64,000 nt of DNA. Origin: Prostheceraeus crozeri. Its lineage: Eukaryota; Platyhelminthes; Polycladida; Euryleptidae. Position 1 is the first letter of the stretch, and each line of letters begins with the position of its first letter. The DNA is taken from assembly GCA_907163375.1 (NCBI GenBank), contig CAJQUW010016168.1, positions 372,001 through 436,000 on the forward strand, given 5' to 3'. Below the pieces are notes generated by a model, which saw only the letters and a program-made list of their open reading frames with translations, ran no database searches and had not been told where the DNA came from. Shown one piece after another: positions 1 to 9,180 of the stretch. The translations under genes were made by a program, and so were the position numbers.

Positions 1-457
1 GCCTTCCTTTCTCTACAGGATTTGAATCGTTCCAAAACATCTGTCGCGTGTAGTACTTCGCATTTTCTGGAAGTATTTCGTTGTAGTCTAGCATATCGAT
101 TGGTTCTCTGAAACCCTGCAGTAGCCATAGATCTGTGTCGGTTGTGTCTTTCACCGCATTCATATCGAAAATCTCAGCAAGTTTTTCGGCTAATTTGAAC
201 TTTCCAACGCCTACGTTACCTTCAATAGCGATTACCTTGGAGTTTTCGTTCACAATATTATGAGTACGATCGATAAATCTGAAGTATGGCCAACCATCTC
301 GCAAGCCATCAAAATTTTTTGGTCTAGGAGCGTATTGAACACCTCCATCAAAAACTGATACGAGAGTTCTTCGACTTATTTGAGTAGGGCCACCTAGATT
401 TGCTTGGTTAGAAGCAAATTGAAGTAGCTTTGCTCTGAAATTAGCGATCTTAGCCAT
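1..457 (-). CDS. NDUFA10: NDUFA10-like complex I subunit, N-terminal part (runs off window)
   Basis: The minus strand is open from an ATG at 457-455 to the window edge, about 152 codons. The protein starts with a basic, acid-poor segment (MAKIANFRAKLLQF) that fits a mitochondrial targeting peptide. A nucleotide-kinase P-loop follows near residues 76-90 (IAIEGNVGVGKFKLAEKLAE), then a segment rich in Asp/Tyr ending LPENAKYYTRQMFW. This order matches NDUFA10, an accessory subunit of mitochondrial NADH dehydrogenase with a deoxynucleoside-kinase fold. The start was chosen because it gives a targeting peptide and an in-frame TAA lies upstream. A true deoxynucleoside kinase is the alternative, but the sequence after the P-loop looks more like NDUFA10. 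The gene shares its upstream interval with the divergent REXO5-like gene. Confidence 0.75.
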   Translation of the reverse strand, partial: MAKIANFRAKLLQFASNQANLGGPTQISRRTLVSVFDGGVQYAPRPKNFDGLRDGWPYFRFIDRTHNIVNENSKVIAIEGNVGVGKFKLAEKLAEIFDMNAVKDTTDTDLWLLQGFREPIDMLDYNEILPENAKYYTRQMFWNDSNPVEKGR

Positions 458-480
458 CACGGCTGTGATTTTAAATTCAT
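457..480 (-). promoter_or_regulatory. Short uORF whose stop overlaps the NDUFA10-like start codon
   Basis: An ATG at 480-478 opens a seven-codon reading frame. Its TGA stop (459-457) shares the A with the main start codon, giving TGATG. If the transcript begins upstream of 480, translation of the main frame would depend on termination-reinitiation or leaky scanning. A CTGCAG that could be a splice acceptor lies just upstream, so the uORF would survive splicing. No transcript data are available. Confidence 0.3.
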
Positions 481-1069
481 CGACTGCAGAGTGAACAATT
501 TCTCTATTATATTAAAACATGCACGGCGAAATATCATTTTGGCACTTTGTCTTGTGTTTTCCTGCAGTCTATACCAGCAAGGAGGAGTTTGAGACTGTTT
601 GGTTTGGAAGAGTTCCATCCCTGCTGGCACAATTGTGCTACTACTAGCACTGTCGAACTACATTTGCGCACTACGGCGAATTACATTTGCCGTGCCCCAT
701 TGTCTTAGCACCAATAGCACTAGGATGTTAGGCACAATGGAAAAAGCAACTAAAAAAAGATGTATTGATTTCGATGAAAACAATGACTTTTTCTCACAAT
801 GTGAAGGTATTTGAATAATATTTTCTTGCAATAAATATCTCACTTTTGAACGAGGGAGGAGTTTAACGTGTAATTTATAATAATGCATATGCAAAGGATG
901 AATTCGTTTTCTAATTGTGTCGCTGAAGATCAATTCGCCCATTGACAACATGCTATTGATCAGCTACCTCAGATATGCAATAAATTCATCTGATTAATTA
1001 TATCAATTAATAGATGCACATCCACCAGTAATTCATATGTGACTTTCGATTTCAACCGCGTGCTTCGAC
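458..1069. promoter_or_regulatory. Divergent intergenic region (putative bidirectional promoter)
   Basis: This interval separates the start of the minus-strand NDUFA10-like gene from the first plausible coding exon of the plus-strand REXO5-like gene. No TATA box or repeat stands out. A plus-strand ATG at 737 opens 23 codons up to a GT donor at 807; this is an alternative first coding exon for the exonuclease gene. It would join an acceptor at 1088 in the frame of the next exon. The interpretation as a shared promoter is inferred from geometry alone. Confidence 0.4.
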
Positions 1070-1150
1070 ATGGACGAAAAGGATGTAGATGAAGGAAAGG
1101 ATACTGAAAAAGCAGTAAAGGAAAAATTCAAAAACGACCAGTCTTATCGG
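1070..1150 (+). CDS. REXO5: REXO5-like, tentative first coding exon
   Basis: ATG at 1070 opens 27 codons of highly charged sequence (MDEKDVDEGKDTEKAVKEKF...) ending at a GTAAAA donor after 1150, in phase 0. The next exon starts in phase 0, so the join is in frame. A charged N-terminus is usual in this family. An alternative model splices 737-806 to 1089-1150, which uses the same frame from 1091 onward. Neither model has transcript support, and the donor is only moderate. Confidence 0.35.
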
Positions 1151-4100
1151 GTAAAAGACTAAACATTCCTAAATTCATTTTTAATGTGATTTCATGATAC
1201 GTCAGTATATGGACGCTACACATGTCTCATGGATCTGTTCAGGATAGAGAAATGACCTAGATATCTCATGGATTTTGTTGTTGGTAGCTTTTTGAAGCCA
1301 CATGTAGTGCAATGATGAATGCATAAGAACAATGAATGATTGATCAACTATGATATTTAATCAATATTTTGATATCTTAATGTATATACATTTCAGTGGC
1401 AAAAAAATGGTGCACACAAATCTCTTCAATGATCACCTTGAAATTGACAGTGAAATCGACTCAGTAGACGCTGTAAATTACCACACACGCTTCATGGATA
1501 CCTAGATGTTTCATTACCTAGATATCTCCTTGAATTTGATGTTGGTAGCACGGGAATGATAGTTTTGATATCTCAAATCTGACAAATTGTTCATATTTTT
1601 GTAGGGTCTTGTGACTCGTCGAAAATGTAATAGCATTGCAACTCGATTTCCTCCACATCTACATTCTCCTGAACCAAATCTATCAAGTATTCCGAGCTTT
1701 TAGTGAGAAAATGTCATTTCCATTAACGTGAAAATCCATTAAGTCTTGACATATGCCCCATCTTCAATTTTCTCTCGCTGTATGCCAACTTCAATCGTGT
1801 CACTATTTACATGTATGTTCATGTTGCAATCGAGCGGTGATACACAATTCAGTATTCCATCATAATCAACAAGCAAAGGGACCCTGCCAACTTGTCGAGC
1901 CTAAGCACCTCCCTGAATCGGACATTGCTATTATATTGATCGAGTCTCAACAGTATCAATAATCTCGTCAGGAAGGGCATCCGGACTAAGAAACTACAGC
2001 ATTTCTGAGTAGAGTCTGACTATATCAGCACCGTCCAAGCCAACAGTATAGGGTAGCAGTGACGATACCACCACCTTGATTTCACAATGCATTGATGTCA
2101 ATTTTAGAGACACCTTTCACATTTTGCAGTGCAGCTCTCGATTCCGGTAATATCCATTGGCGATATGCTCATGACTGCATTCTCGATATGCTCAATTGAC
2201 TAAAATAGATAAATCAGAACTTTCACTTGTTCTTGATTCAGCGCTATCAGCCTTCTATTATTCCAAATCCATGCCGCGGATCATTTTCCGGGACCGGAAT
2301 GATTTCGTGATGAAAGCGTTACATACATTATGATTTCCTTGTCATTAATTTCGCTATCATTCAGTCTTAATCTACCCTTTGGGATGTCACAGCCTACATT
2401 TGAACCAGACTTGAGTTCTACTTCTGCGAAGCGCAACCAGTTTCATGTCTCGTATCAATTCCTTCTTGATGTATCTTTTTGTATAATAGCTTCTCTCATT
2501 TCAGTGATTTTCCTAGTCAAAATATTGGAAGATGTCACTCAATTTTGCCAGTTATAGAAATGAAATTGCTAAGGAATTTTTCAATATTTTGGATTATATT
2601 ACATTGTTTCTTGCAATTTGCATGCTTATTAGATGTGAAATAAGACACACCAGTGAATCAAAAATTTGAATCCGGACCTCTATCACAAAGGTTTCTGAAC
2701 CCCTGATATATGCGATGTGCATATATATCATCATATGTAGAGCATGTTCTTCGGTGGTTGGGTAATTTTGTCTAATGAAAGTCAAATTTCCGACTGGGAA
2801 TGCGCAGGCACCCTGGTTAGACCCCATGGCGATGGACACTATTCCCAAGGAAGTAGAAATAAACCATCACTGATGGACAATACTAAAAACCATGCTAGTA
2901 GACCATTACAAATCCACCAGCATCAGCTCGACGCTCTAGATCTTGGACGTCACCCAAGTCGGAGAATTTGGTGTTCTCTCCATAAAATTTTCAAGCGACC
3001 ATCAGTACGACGTACAGAGAAGGTGACCTGACGCCATTCTGGAAAAGGTCATGAGTGATGCCGGCGTGTCCACGGCACTGCAAACGAGCAAATTTATCGG
3101 CATCATGAAGACGTCTTTTTACAGATGACTATGATGCTCGAATATTGATCTCACGAAGTCTTATCTATTCAGGAATGTTTGTGAAAGGTTTCGTTTGCAA
3201 TGCTGAAATGATAAAAGAATGCGTTTCATCATCAAAAATGAAAGGACTGCCTGATCGGTCTATAGACGGATGAAGAAACTGGCGATAACAAATTCAAGTG
3301 AAGAAATAGTATTTTCCATGTGTAGTCTTAGGTATAGTGTGTATAGTTTCATTGCTTTCGGTGTAGTAGAATGTCATTGTAGTTCTATTGCTTACCTCTA
3401 TTATCCACTTTCCACTTATACACTCTTACTATTACCCACTTTGTGTAGTGTCAGATATAGTTCACTTGTAATCGGTGAAGTAGCATCGTTATATTTCCAT
3501 ATTTTACCTCCACTTTTCCAATTTCTATTTATCGGTTTCCTGTTGTTTTATAGTATCCATTTTTAATTTCCTTAACCTATGGTGACCATTGTCTTATTCT
3601 ATTTCCACTGTCAGCATCTGTAGTCGGTACAGTATATTAGACGTCCGTTTTGAACGTGTATACGGCAGTGTTTGGAATGTATGGTATTAGTACAAGTCTT
3701 AAGATTTCCATTTTTACCAGATATTGGGCCAAAGCTGATCAATTTTAATTCTTTGCCACGAGAAAGCCACATTGAGTTCTTTTAAGAACTGATTAATCCA
3801 ATGGTTACAGTAGCATTGCCTTTGTACACTTGCGGATTGGAGAACGCCATCAGTCCTCATTAGGACTACTTTAACTAATAATTTAAATTAGTAAGCATTA
3901 TATTCTATTATAAATGGCTACTGGGATGACTTTCATCATCGTATGAGAATTTCTTTATATCAGGTCTTTCTGTAGCGGGAAATTTGATATCTAACGGAGC
4001 ATTTTGGAACATTCAGGTGTAGGCCTCTATATAAAGATTCGATTATAGTACAAGACCACTTCGCATCAGTGCCAAGAGTAACAATGCGCCATCGAACAAC

Positions 4101-5306
4101 GTCACTTAATTCGATACTTCGCACTTTTATTATTACACCCTTTGGATTGTGTTCACAACAAATCAATATACCTGAGTAGTTGCTGTCTGGGTAGTTGCTT
4201 TGAAATACAGTCGGTCTCTAGCGGCCGTCTTTTATTCAAAGATTTTTCTTCTTCAATAGATCGAGGATTATCAGTGAACCTGGACATATATGAGAAGAAT
4301 CGTCCAGACTTCAGCAATTTTGACTTATAATTCTCTGTAAATGGCTGGTACAGTCGTACTGAAATGGATTTTATCTGCTATCCAATGCATGCACGAGCAC
4401 TCGACAACTTGTTGGGGTTTATGGTAAAAGCGATAATCTAACCCGACTGACCCAACTTCAAAATTGTCCTGCCTGAACCCGTAATTTTGGGCTAGTGTTT
4501 CGGGTAGGATCGCTGATCTTTATTCTTAATATTCTACAAAACTTTCGGTGCTCTATCGAAATGCTCTTCAGAGAAGACCTTGTTATAGCAATTGACTAAC
4601 TTTGTCAGAGACCCAATATGCGGCTACACATGCTGGAAGTCAACGCCGGAAATACTTAAAAGCTTATCAATCGAAGTAGCAGTAGCCAAGTCACGCAGAC
4701 AGACGAAGGAAAGTTCCCTGTTACGTATGCAAGAAAGAAACTGGTCGGAGCTTGATCAAGTGAACAGGTTGTAAGTTTTGGTTTACAATAGGTGTACAAG
4801 TTTGGCCGTTCAGTGTTATGAGACCCAAATTGCAATTGTTGGCGATGCAGGGAAGAGCTTCAAGTATCTCAATCAAAAATCATCGAAGTTGTAATAGATC
4901 CCACTGTGCAAGTTGCTAGAATTATAACTAAAAATTGTTGTTGGGATCCGGTACCGGTTATCTGCGCATGAGTCACTTTTTTTTGGACGGGTGAATCACA
5001 GCAGCAGCGATATTTTACGGAGGATATGGCAGTCAATTATTTATTCATCAATTATTCTGCTTTCTTTGCTACATCTGACTATTCAAATGTCAAGCGCAAC
5101 AGACGTTACATTGGCCTACCAGCGGCTTATGTCGCGCTATATCGCGAATATTTTTCAAATTTTCATATCACCTGATTAATGTGGCGAATTTGATGACGCT
5201 GGTGGTTTTGATGAATAAAATATTTTTCTTGTCTATATTCTACATGTACGTAAGTAAATGCAGATTAAATGTTTCCATTAATCACATGTACTTCTTTTTC
5301 TTTCAG
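1151..5306. other. Intron or upstream region with little recognisable content
   Basis: Apart from a SINE fragment near 2 kb I see no coding sequence or bounded element in this 4.2-kb stretch. Several short open frames, such as a hydrophobic one at 3270-3566, lack a recognisable domain and sit in AT-rich sequence. Confidence 0.5.
1964..2075 (+). repeat. tRNA-derived SINE, 5'-truncated copy
   Basis: This copy begins at the conserved body motif CGTCAGGAAGGGCATCCGG and continues through the shared GTCTGACTAT.TCAGCACCGTCCAAG block to the GTGACG...ACCA end. It lacks the tRNA-like head seen in the longer copies at 16.2, 17.5 and 55.8 kb. Confidence 0.75.
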
Positions 5307-5509
5307 AAAAATCCTAAGCTGTATCTGACGTATGAGCGCTTGAATTCCCGCCCGATGCTATCACCACATGCTTCACTATCAGTTTGTATGAATGCTTCAA
5401 CAATACAGAAGTCAATCATTAGAAATGAAAATTGCCCTCTTTACTTTACGGACATCCAAGCATTGTTAACAAACATTGCATTTCCTCAATCTTACAACAC
5501 TCTACCCAG
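5307..5509 (+). CDS. REXO5: REXO5-like exon (N-terminal conserved region)
   Basis: A polypyrimidine tract and TTTCAG acceptor at 5301-5306 open 67 codons that end at AG/GTAAGT (donor from 5510). The reading frame includes CPLYFTDIQALLTNIAF and ends ...SYNTLP plus two bases of a codon. Those two bases join the first base of the exon at 9048 to make Arg, giving a continuous TLPRWCKII junction. The same region in vertebrate REXO5 has a leucine-rich stretch just before a Trp-Cys pair, which is the main basis for the assignment. Confidence 0.7.
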
Positions 5510-5917
5510 GTAAGTTGCAGGCATTTCCAGTTACTGTACTACTAGCCTTCGTATAATTTTAGGGTTAATTTTTATCTCCGCTTTTAGCCGTTTAGGATTT
5601 ATGAATTCTTACAGTCCTTTACATAGCCGCAGAGTATAGTGTGGGTCAACAAAGTGATTGATGTCTACGGTATACTGCGGGTGGGGCGCGTTCTATGGAG
5701 ACTTTTACACACGGTCTTCACAATCTTCAACAACCTCACGTCACGTCTTTTAAAATCGACTGTAAATATTTGGATGTGTGAATAGCGTGCATGTGCTGCT
5801 CAAATTCAATCATAGCAGTTTGGTAGTGTTCATGTTTTTGAGTAGCTTTTGACTTCAATTTGCTCGGAGAAAGAGTATTTTCCCGCTTCATTGATCATTT
5901 ATGATAAAACTGAGCAG

Positions 5918-5938
5918 ATATATATATATATATATATC
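5918..5938. repeat. (TA)n microsatellite
   Basis: About ten TA units precede a stretch beginning CAGGCCTGCCACTCTTCCGG, which resembles a transposon end. I could not find a matching right end. Confidence 0.8.
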
Positions 5939-6056
5939 AGGCCTGCCACTCTTCCGGTTTTAACCGGAATTCCGGCTTTTTTAAAAAAAACTCAGCTAAG
6001 TAGTGGGAAAATGCTCTCCCAAGGAACAAATAATTCGCTTCCTAAAACATTTAAGG

Positions 6057-6540
6057 GGTCATTTCGAGATGGTGAGAGGCCCTTTAAGATTTCGAGGGGG
6101 CCCTCTTGAGATCGTTAGGCCCTTTAAGATTGTGAAGGGACCTTTTGACATCGTGAGGGGCCCTGTAGGATTGTGAGGGTGTCCTTTTGAGATTGTGAAG
6201 GGGCTCTTTAAGATTGTGAAGGACCCTTTTGAGATCGTGAGGGGCCCTTTTGAGATTGTGAAGGGCCCTTTTGAGATAGAGAGGGGCCCATTTAGATTGT
6301 GAAAGGACTCTCTTGAGATCGTGAGAGTTTCTTCTAGATTGTGAAGGGGCCCTTTTGAGATCGTGATGTGTTCTTTTATATTGTGATAGGGCCATTTTGA
6401 AATCGAGAGGGAACCTCTTGAGATCGTGGGGCCCTTTTAGATTGTGAAAGGGCCCTTTAGGATCGTGAAGGGGCCCTTTTCACATCGTGAGGAGGGCCTC
6501 TTGAGATCGTGATGATTTCTTATAGATTGTGAAGCTCATG
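6057..6540. repeat. 21-bp minisatellite (GGGCCCTTTTGAGATTGTGAA-type)
   Basis: About 22 imperfect copies of a unit close to gggcccttttgagattgtga run for roughly 480 bases. Units vary in GATCGTG versus GATTGTG and in the number of Gs, so copies have diverged. Because the unit is near 21 bases, the minus strand keeps an accidental open frame (6084-6395) encoding seven-residue LKRAPHD-like repeats; I treat that frame as a by-product. The block is inside a REXO5-like intron. Confidence 0.9.
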
Positions 6541-7903
6541 AAGTGGCCCTTCAATTTTAAACAATAATGAATTTCAAAGCAGGTGCTTTTTAAAAATCCG
6601 CGTAACACTTGATCAGAAGATCATTCTACAGTTGCAAGTCACTGATTCCTTCGTCAATCATGAAGAAACAGGACTCAACGCAAGTAATCAAGATTCCGAA
6701 ATAAGAAATAATTTTAGGTGGGACGAAAAAGTTGTACTACGTTCGTATGGAGTTTTGATTCCTTTGATTTCTACAAAATGCGCCTTTCAAGAGGCGTGCT
6801 AGAAAAAGAAAAGTATGAAAGAGAAATCTACCAAATGTTTCGGGAGTACAATGGAGTGACGAATGAACATGCGATTAACTGTTGCAAAAGCAGTTAAATT
6901 TCGGCTAAGACACCAACGAAAATTGAAATCTTGCAAGCAGCTGCATAAGTGATAAGCATTACCTTTCGTATTGATGCTATGTTTACTTATGCCATGGCGT
7001 CTGAGCTTTAATGAAGTAGCTTTCACAATCTTCTTAAAATTTTTTTGAATATGTCATTGTTTTTTCATTTCTTATGTTTGAAAAACAAGAGATGAGAGAA
7101 TGGTTTTTATTTGAATCATTGCTGGACCTACAAGCACTTTTCAGTCGGAACTGTAAATGTTTTTGGCTTCTTAGCCGTCATCATTGCAATGTGCCCTATT
7201 GTAAGGAATCAGTACACCGCGCAAACCATCAGTATGTGGATGTGCTTGGAAATTCGGTAGCTCACCTTTGTGCTATTTGCATTCCTGTTTGCAAATATCA
7301 ATTTTTGAAAACGAGCTCTAGACAATGAAATTTCAACTACATGCGTTTCATCAATTGTAGATGTCTGTAGTTCAGATGAAGATTTATCTGCATGTGAGTT
7401 ACTGACTATTTACAAGCATACGGACTGCACGGCTAAAATTCCAGTACATTACTTCTCGTATTGGTATCAAATATCTCTTTCATCTCTTGCCTTTTTCCTT
7501 CCGTGGTCTGGGCATCATTTTAGATTAAATATCATATTAACTAGCATGGTGTCTGTAATGTGCGACAGTTTTTGGTCGTCAATTCATGCTGTGACATGGA
7601 TTAATTTTTTGTGTAGCGTGGCGGATGATGCTTTACTTTGAACTTTGTTTATAATATAATTTTCTTTCCTGTTAATATAGAGGATATCCCACAGTGAGCC
7701 CCAACGTCACTTACCTGTCAATTCTTCTCTCACTGATCATTTCAAAGTTTTTTGAAATGGCAATTAGCGACTCAATGATGACTTTCTGTAAGTTATTTAT
7801 GATTCAAAAGAAAGCAGTTGTTAGCACTAGCAACACTATTACCTCTATGACAGTTTATTTTCTACTTGCTCACCATCTGCCCGAACACAATCTAATTCTT
7901 CGG

Positions 7904-8302
7904 TCAGCAGCGCAAGAGCATGTCTCTACACAATCGCTCGTCAATCTGGTGAAAAACGGTGCAAATTTTGTTTTCCAGTTCATCCAAATGCATAGGACAT
8001 GACTTGACATGCATGACATGACTCCAGTGCACCATTTCCTTAACGTGCTCAAGCGAAAAAAATGTCACAGGGCATTGAATGTGGTGATATCGGAAGCCAT
8101 TCCATAGGCTGTCATGGCGGTCAATCCATGATTTAGGAAAATGATTGTTTAAATAATTTACGATCGGTCGGTAGTAGTGCGCTGCCACTCCATCCTGCAT
8201 GAAGATTCTCCTATACTCAGTGACATTCGGTATCACTTTATACAGCATGGAAAGGAAGCTTTTACCATTCAATGTCAGTTTATCGAAAGAAAAATGGCTC
8301 AA
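7904..8302 (-). pseudogene. Tc1/mariner-superfamily transposase relic (C-terminal part)
   Basis: The minus strand encodes 132 residues with FMQDGVAAHYYRPIVNYL, then FPKSWIDR and a decayed Pro-rich patch, then a helix ending in DMLLR. This order matches the C-terminal half of the DDE transposases that carry a QDGAPPHY-type motif followed by a Trp-Ile-Gly-Arg patch and an SPDLTP-type motif. Here the final catalytic patch is degraded (SLWNGF in place of an SPDL-type string). I see no terminal repeats and no N-terminal half, so this is a dead fragment. Confidence 0.65.
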
Positions 8303-8372
8303 TTGCGCTTCATTAGGAAATACCAGCCCAAGCTTTTAGACTGCGTTGATCCATGGATTTTGTGGCAGCCCT

Positions 8373-8396
8373 GATATATATATATATATATATATT
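8373..8396. repeat. (TA)n microsatellite
   Basis: About twelve TA units lie next to the 3' end of a Penelope-like element. PLEs and other target-primed elements often end in or insert next to such tracts. Confidence 0.8.
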
Positions 8397-8448
8397 GCAG
8401 CAAAGTGTACCCAGTCTCTTCATTGATATGTGAAAGATAAAAAGCACT

Positions 8449-8497
8449 GGTTCCGGACTAGTTTCGATTCATCTATTGAATCATCCTCAGCGGTCAC
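8449..8497 (-). ncRNA. Hammerhead-ribozyme-like motif at the end of a Penelope-like element
   Basis: On the minus strand the order is: stem I half GACCG; core CTGAGGA (fits CUGANGA); stem II GATTC with a seven-base loop and GAATC; core GAAAC; a two-base loop TA; then GTC at the expected cleavage position; then stem I partner CGG. The very short stem III (GAAAC-TA-GTC) is the form reported for PLE hammerheads. One extra T between CTGAGGA and stem II is unusual. It lies just 3' of PLE coding sequence on the same strand. Activity is not shown. Confidence 0.45.
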
Positions 8498-8600
8498 AAA
8501 GTTATAAAATTGCATAAAATTCACATTATATACAAATTTACATCTGTTCACGAGTCAAGGTCATCAAGCATGGTTCCACTCTACGTCATCGATAATGATG

Positions 8601-8975
8601 TTACAAGTTCAGAAGAAGAACATGTGATCCATTCCGTTCATTTGATAATAGATTATTGTTTTCCTTTATCATTATGGATTCAAGAATTAGTGGCTGTCTG
8701 AAACGACCAACAATAGTGAAATTCTCAGACTTAGGACTATGATCGTGCATAGATATCTCTGTAGCGGTGGGATATCCACGCAAATGCTCACTGATACGAG
8801 TATTGAAATGTCTCTTAGTGGCACCGACGTACCGCATGGAACAGCGGTCACAACTGTATTGATAAGTAATATTCGATTTAACGCCACAAGGGACAGGATA
8901 TTTGTTATGAAAGAAATCCTTTAATTTAGGAGTTTTAATAAAACCTCTGTAATGGCTACATATATGTACATGATA
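8601..8975 (-). pseudogene. Penelope-like element, GIY-YIG 3' fragment
   Basis: The minus strand is open from about 8975 to a stop at 8601. It encodes the Cys-rich linker YQYSCDRCSM followed by YVGATKRHFNTRISEHL, the GIY-YIG endonuclease pattern used by Penelope-like retroelements. The reverse-transcriptase part upstream is missing, so this is a 5'-truncated copy, as usual for target-primed insertion. No internal stop is seen. It differs clearly from the PLEs at 34 kb and 47 kb, so it is a separate lineage. Confidence 0.8.
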
Positions 8976-9047
8976 CTAAAACTTATCAACTGTTAATCAC
9001 TGCATTTTGATGCTGTTGAAATACTCCTGAAATTGCATTCCTCACAG

Positions 9048-9180
9048 ATGGTGCAAGATTATACGACCGTCAAAAGTTGATCGTGTTTTGGTTCTCTTTT
9101 GTGATCGTGTAACCAAGAAAGACATTGACAAATGGGAAGAGGATACTGGACAGTTCTTTGTTCCAACAAGTCTTGAAGTG
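9048..9180 (+). CDS. REXO5: REXO5-like exon with conserved Trp-Cys region
   Basis: A CCTCACAG acceptor (ending 9047) and a GTAAGT donor (from 9181) bound 133 bases. Phase is one leading base plus 44 codons. The peptide begins WCKIIRPSKVDRVLVLFCDR and continues to FVPTSLEV. The Trp-Cys start followed by a hydrophobic strand matches the corresponding REXO5 region ahead of the exonuclease domain. Confidence 0.75.

Noticed and set aside
3270..3566. Small hydrophobic protein gene
   Set aside because: T-rich composition explains the hydrophobic frame; there is no domain, and it lies between exons of another gene.
5938..6000. Transposon left end (CAGGCCTGCCACTCTTCCGG)
   Set aside because: It resembles a hAT-type end but no matching right end was found in the window.
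6084..6395. Minus-strand frame encoding LKRAPHD-type heptad repeats
   Set aside because: It is explained by the 21-bp minisatellite, whose unit length keeps frames open; no start context or homologue supports a gene.
6057..6540. Possible CRISPR array
   Set aside because: Units are contiguous and degenerate with no unique spacers, and the genome is clearly animal.
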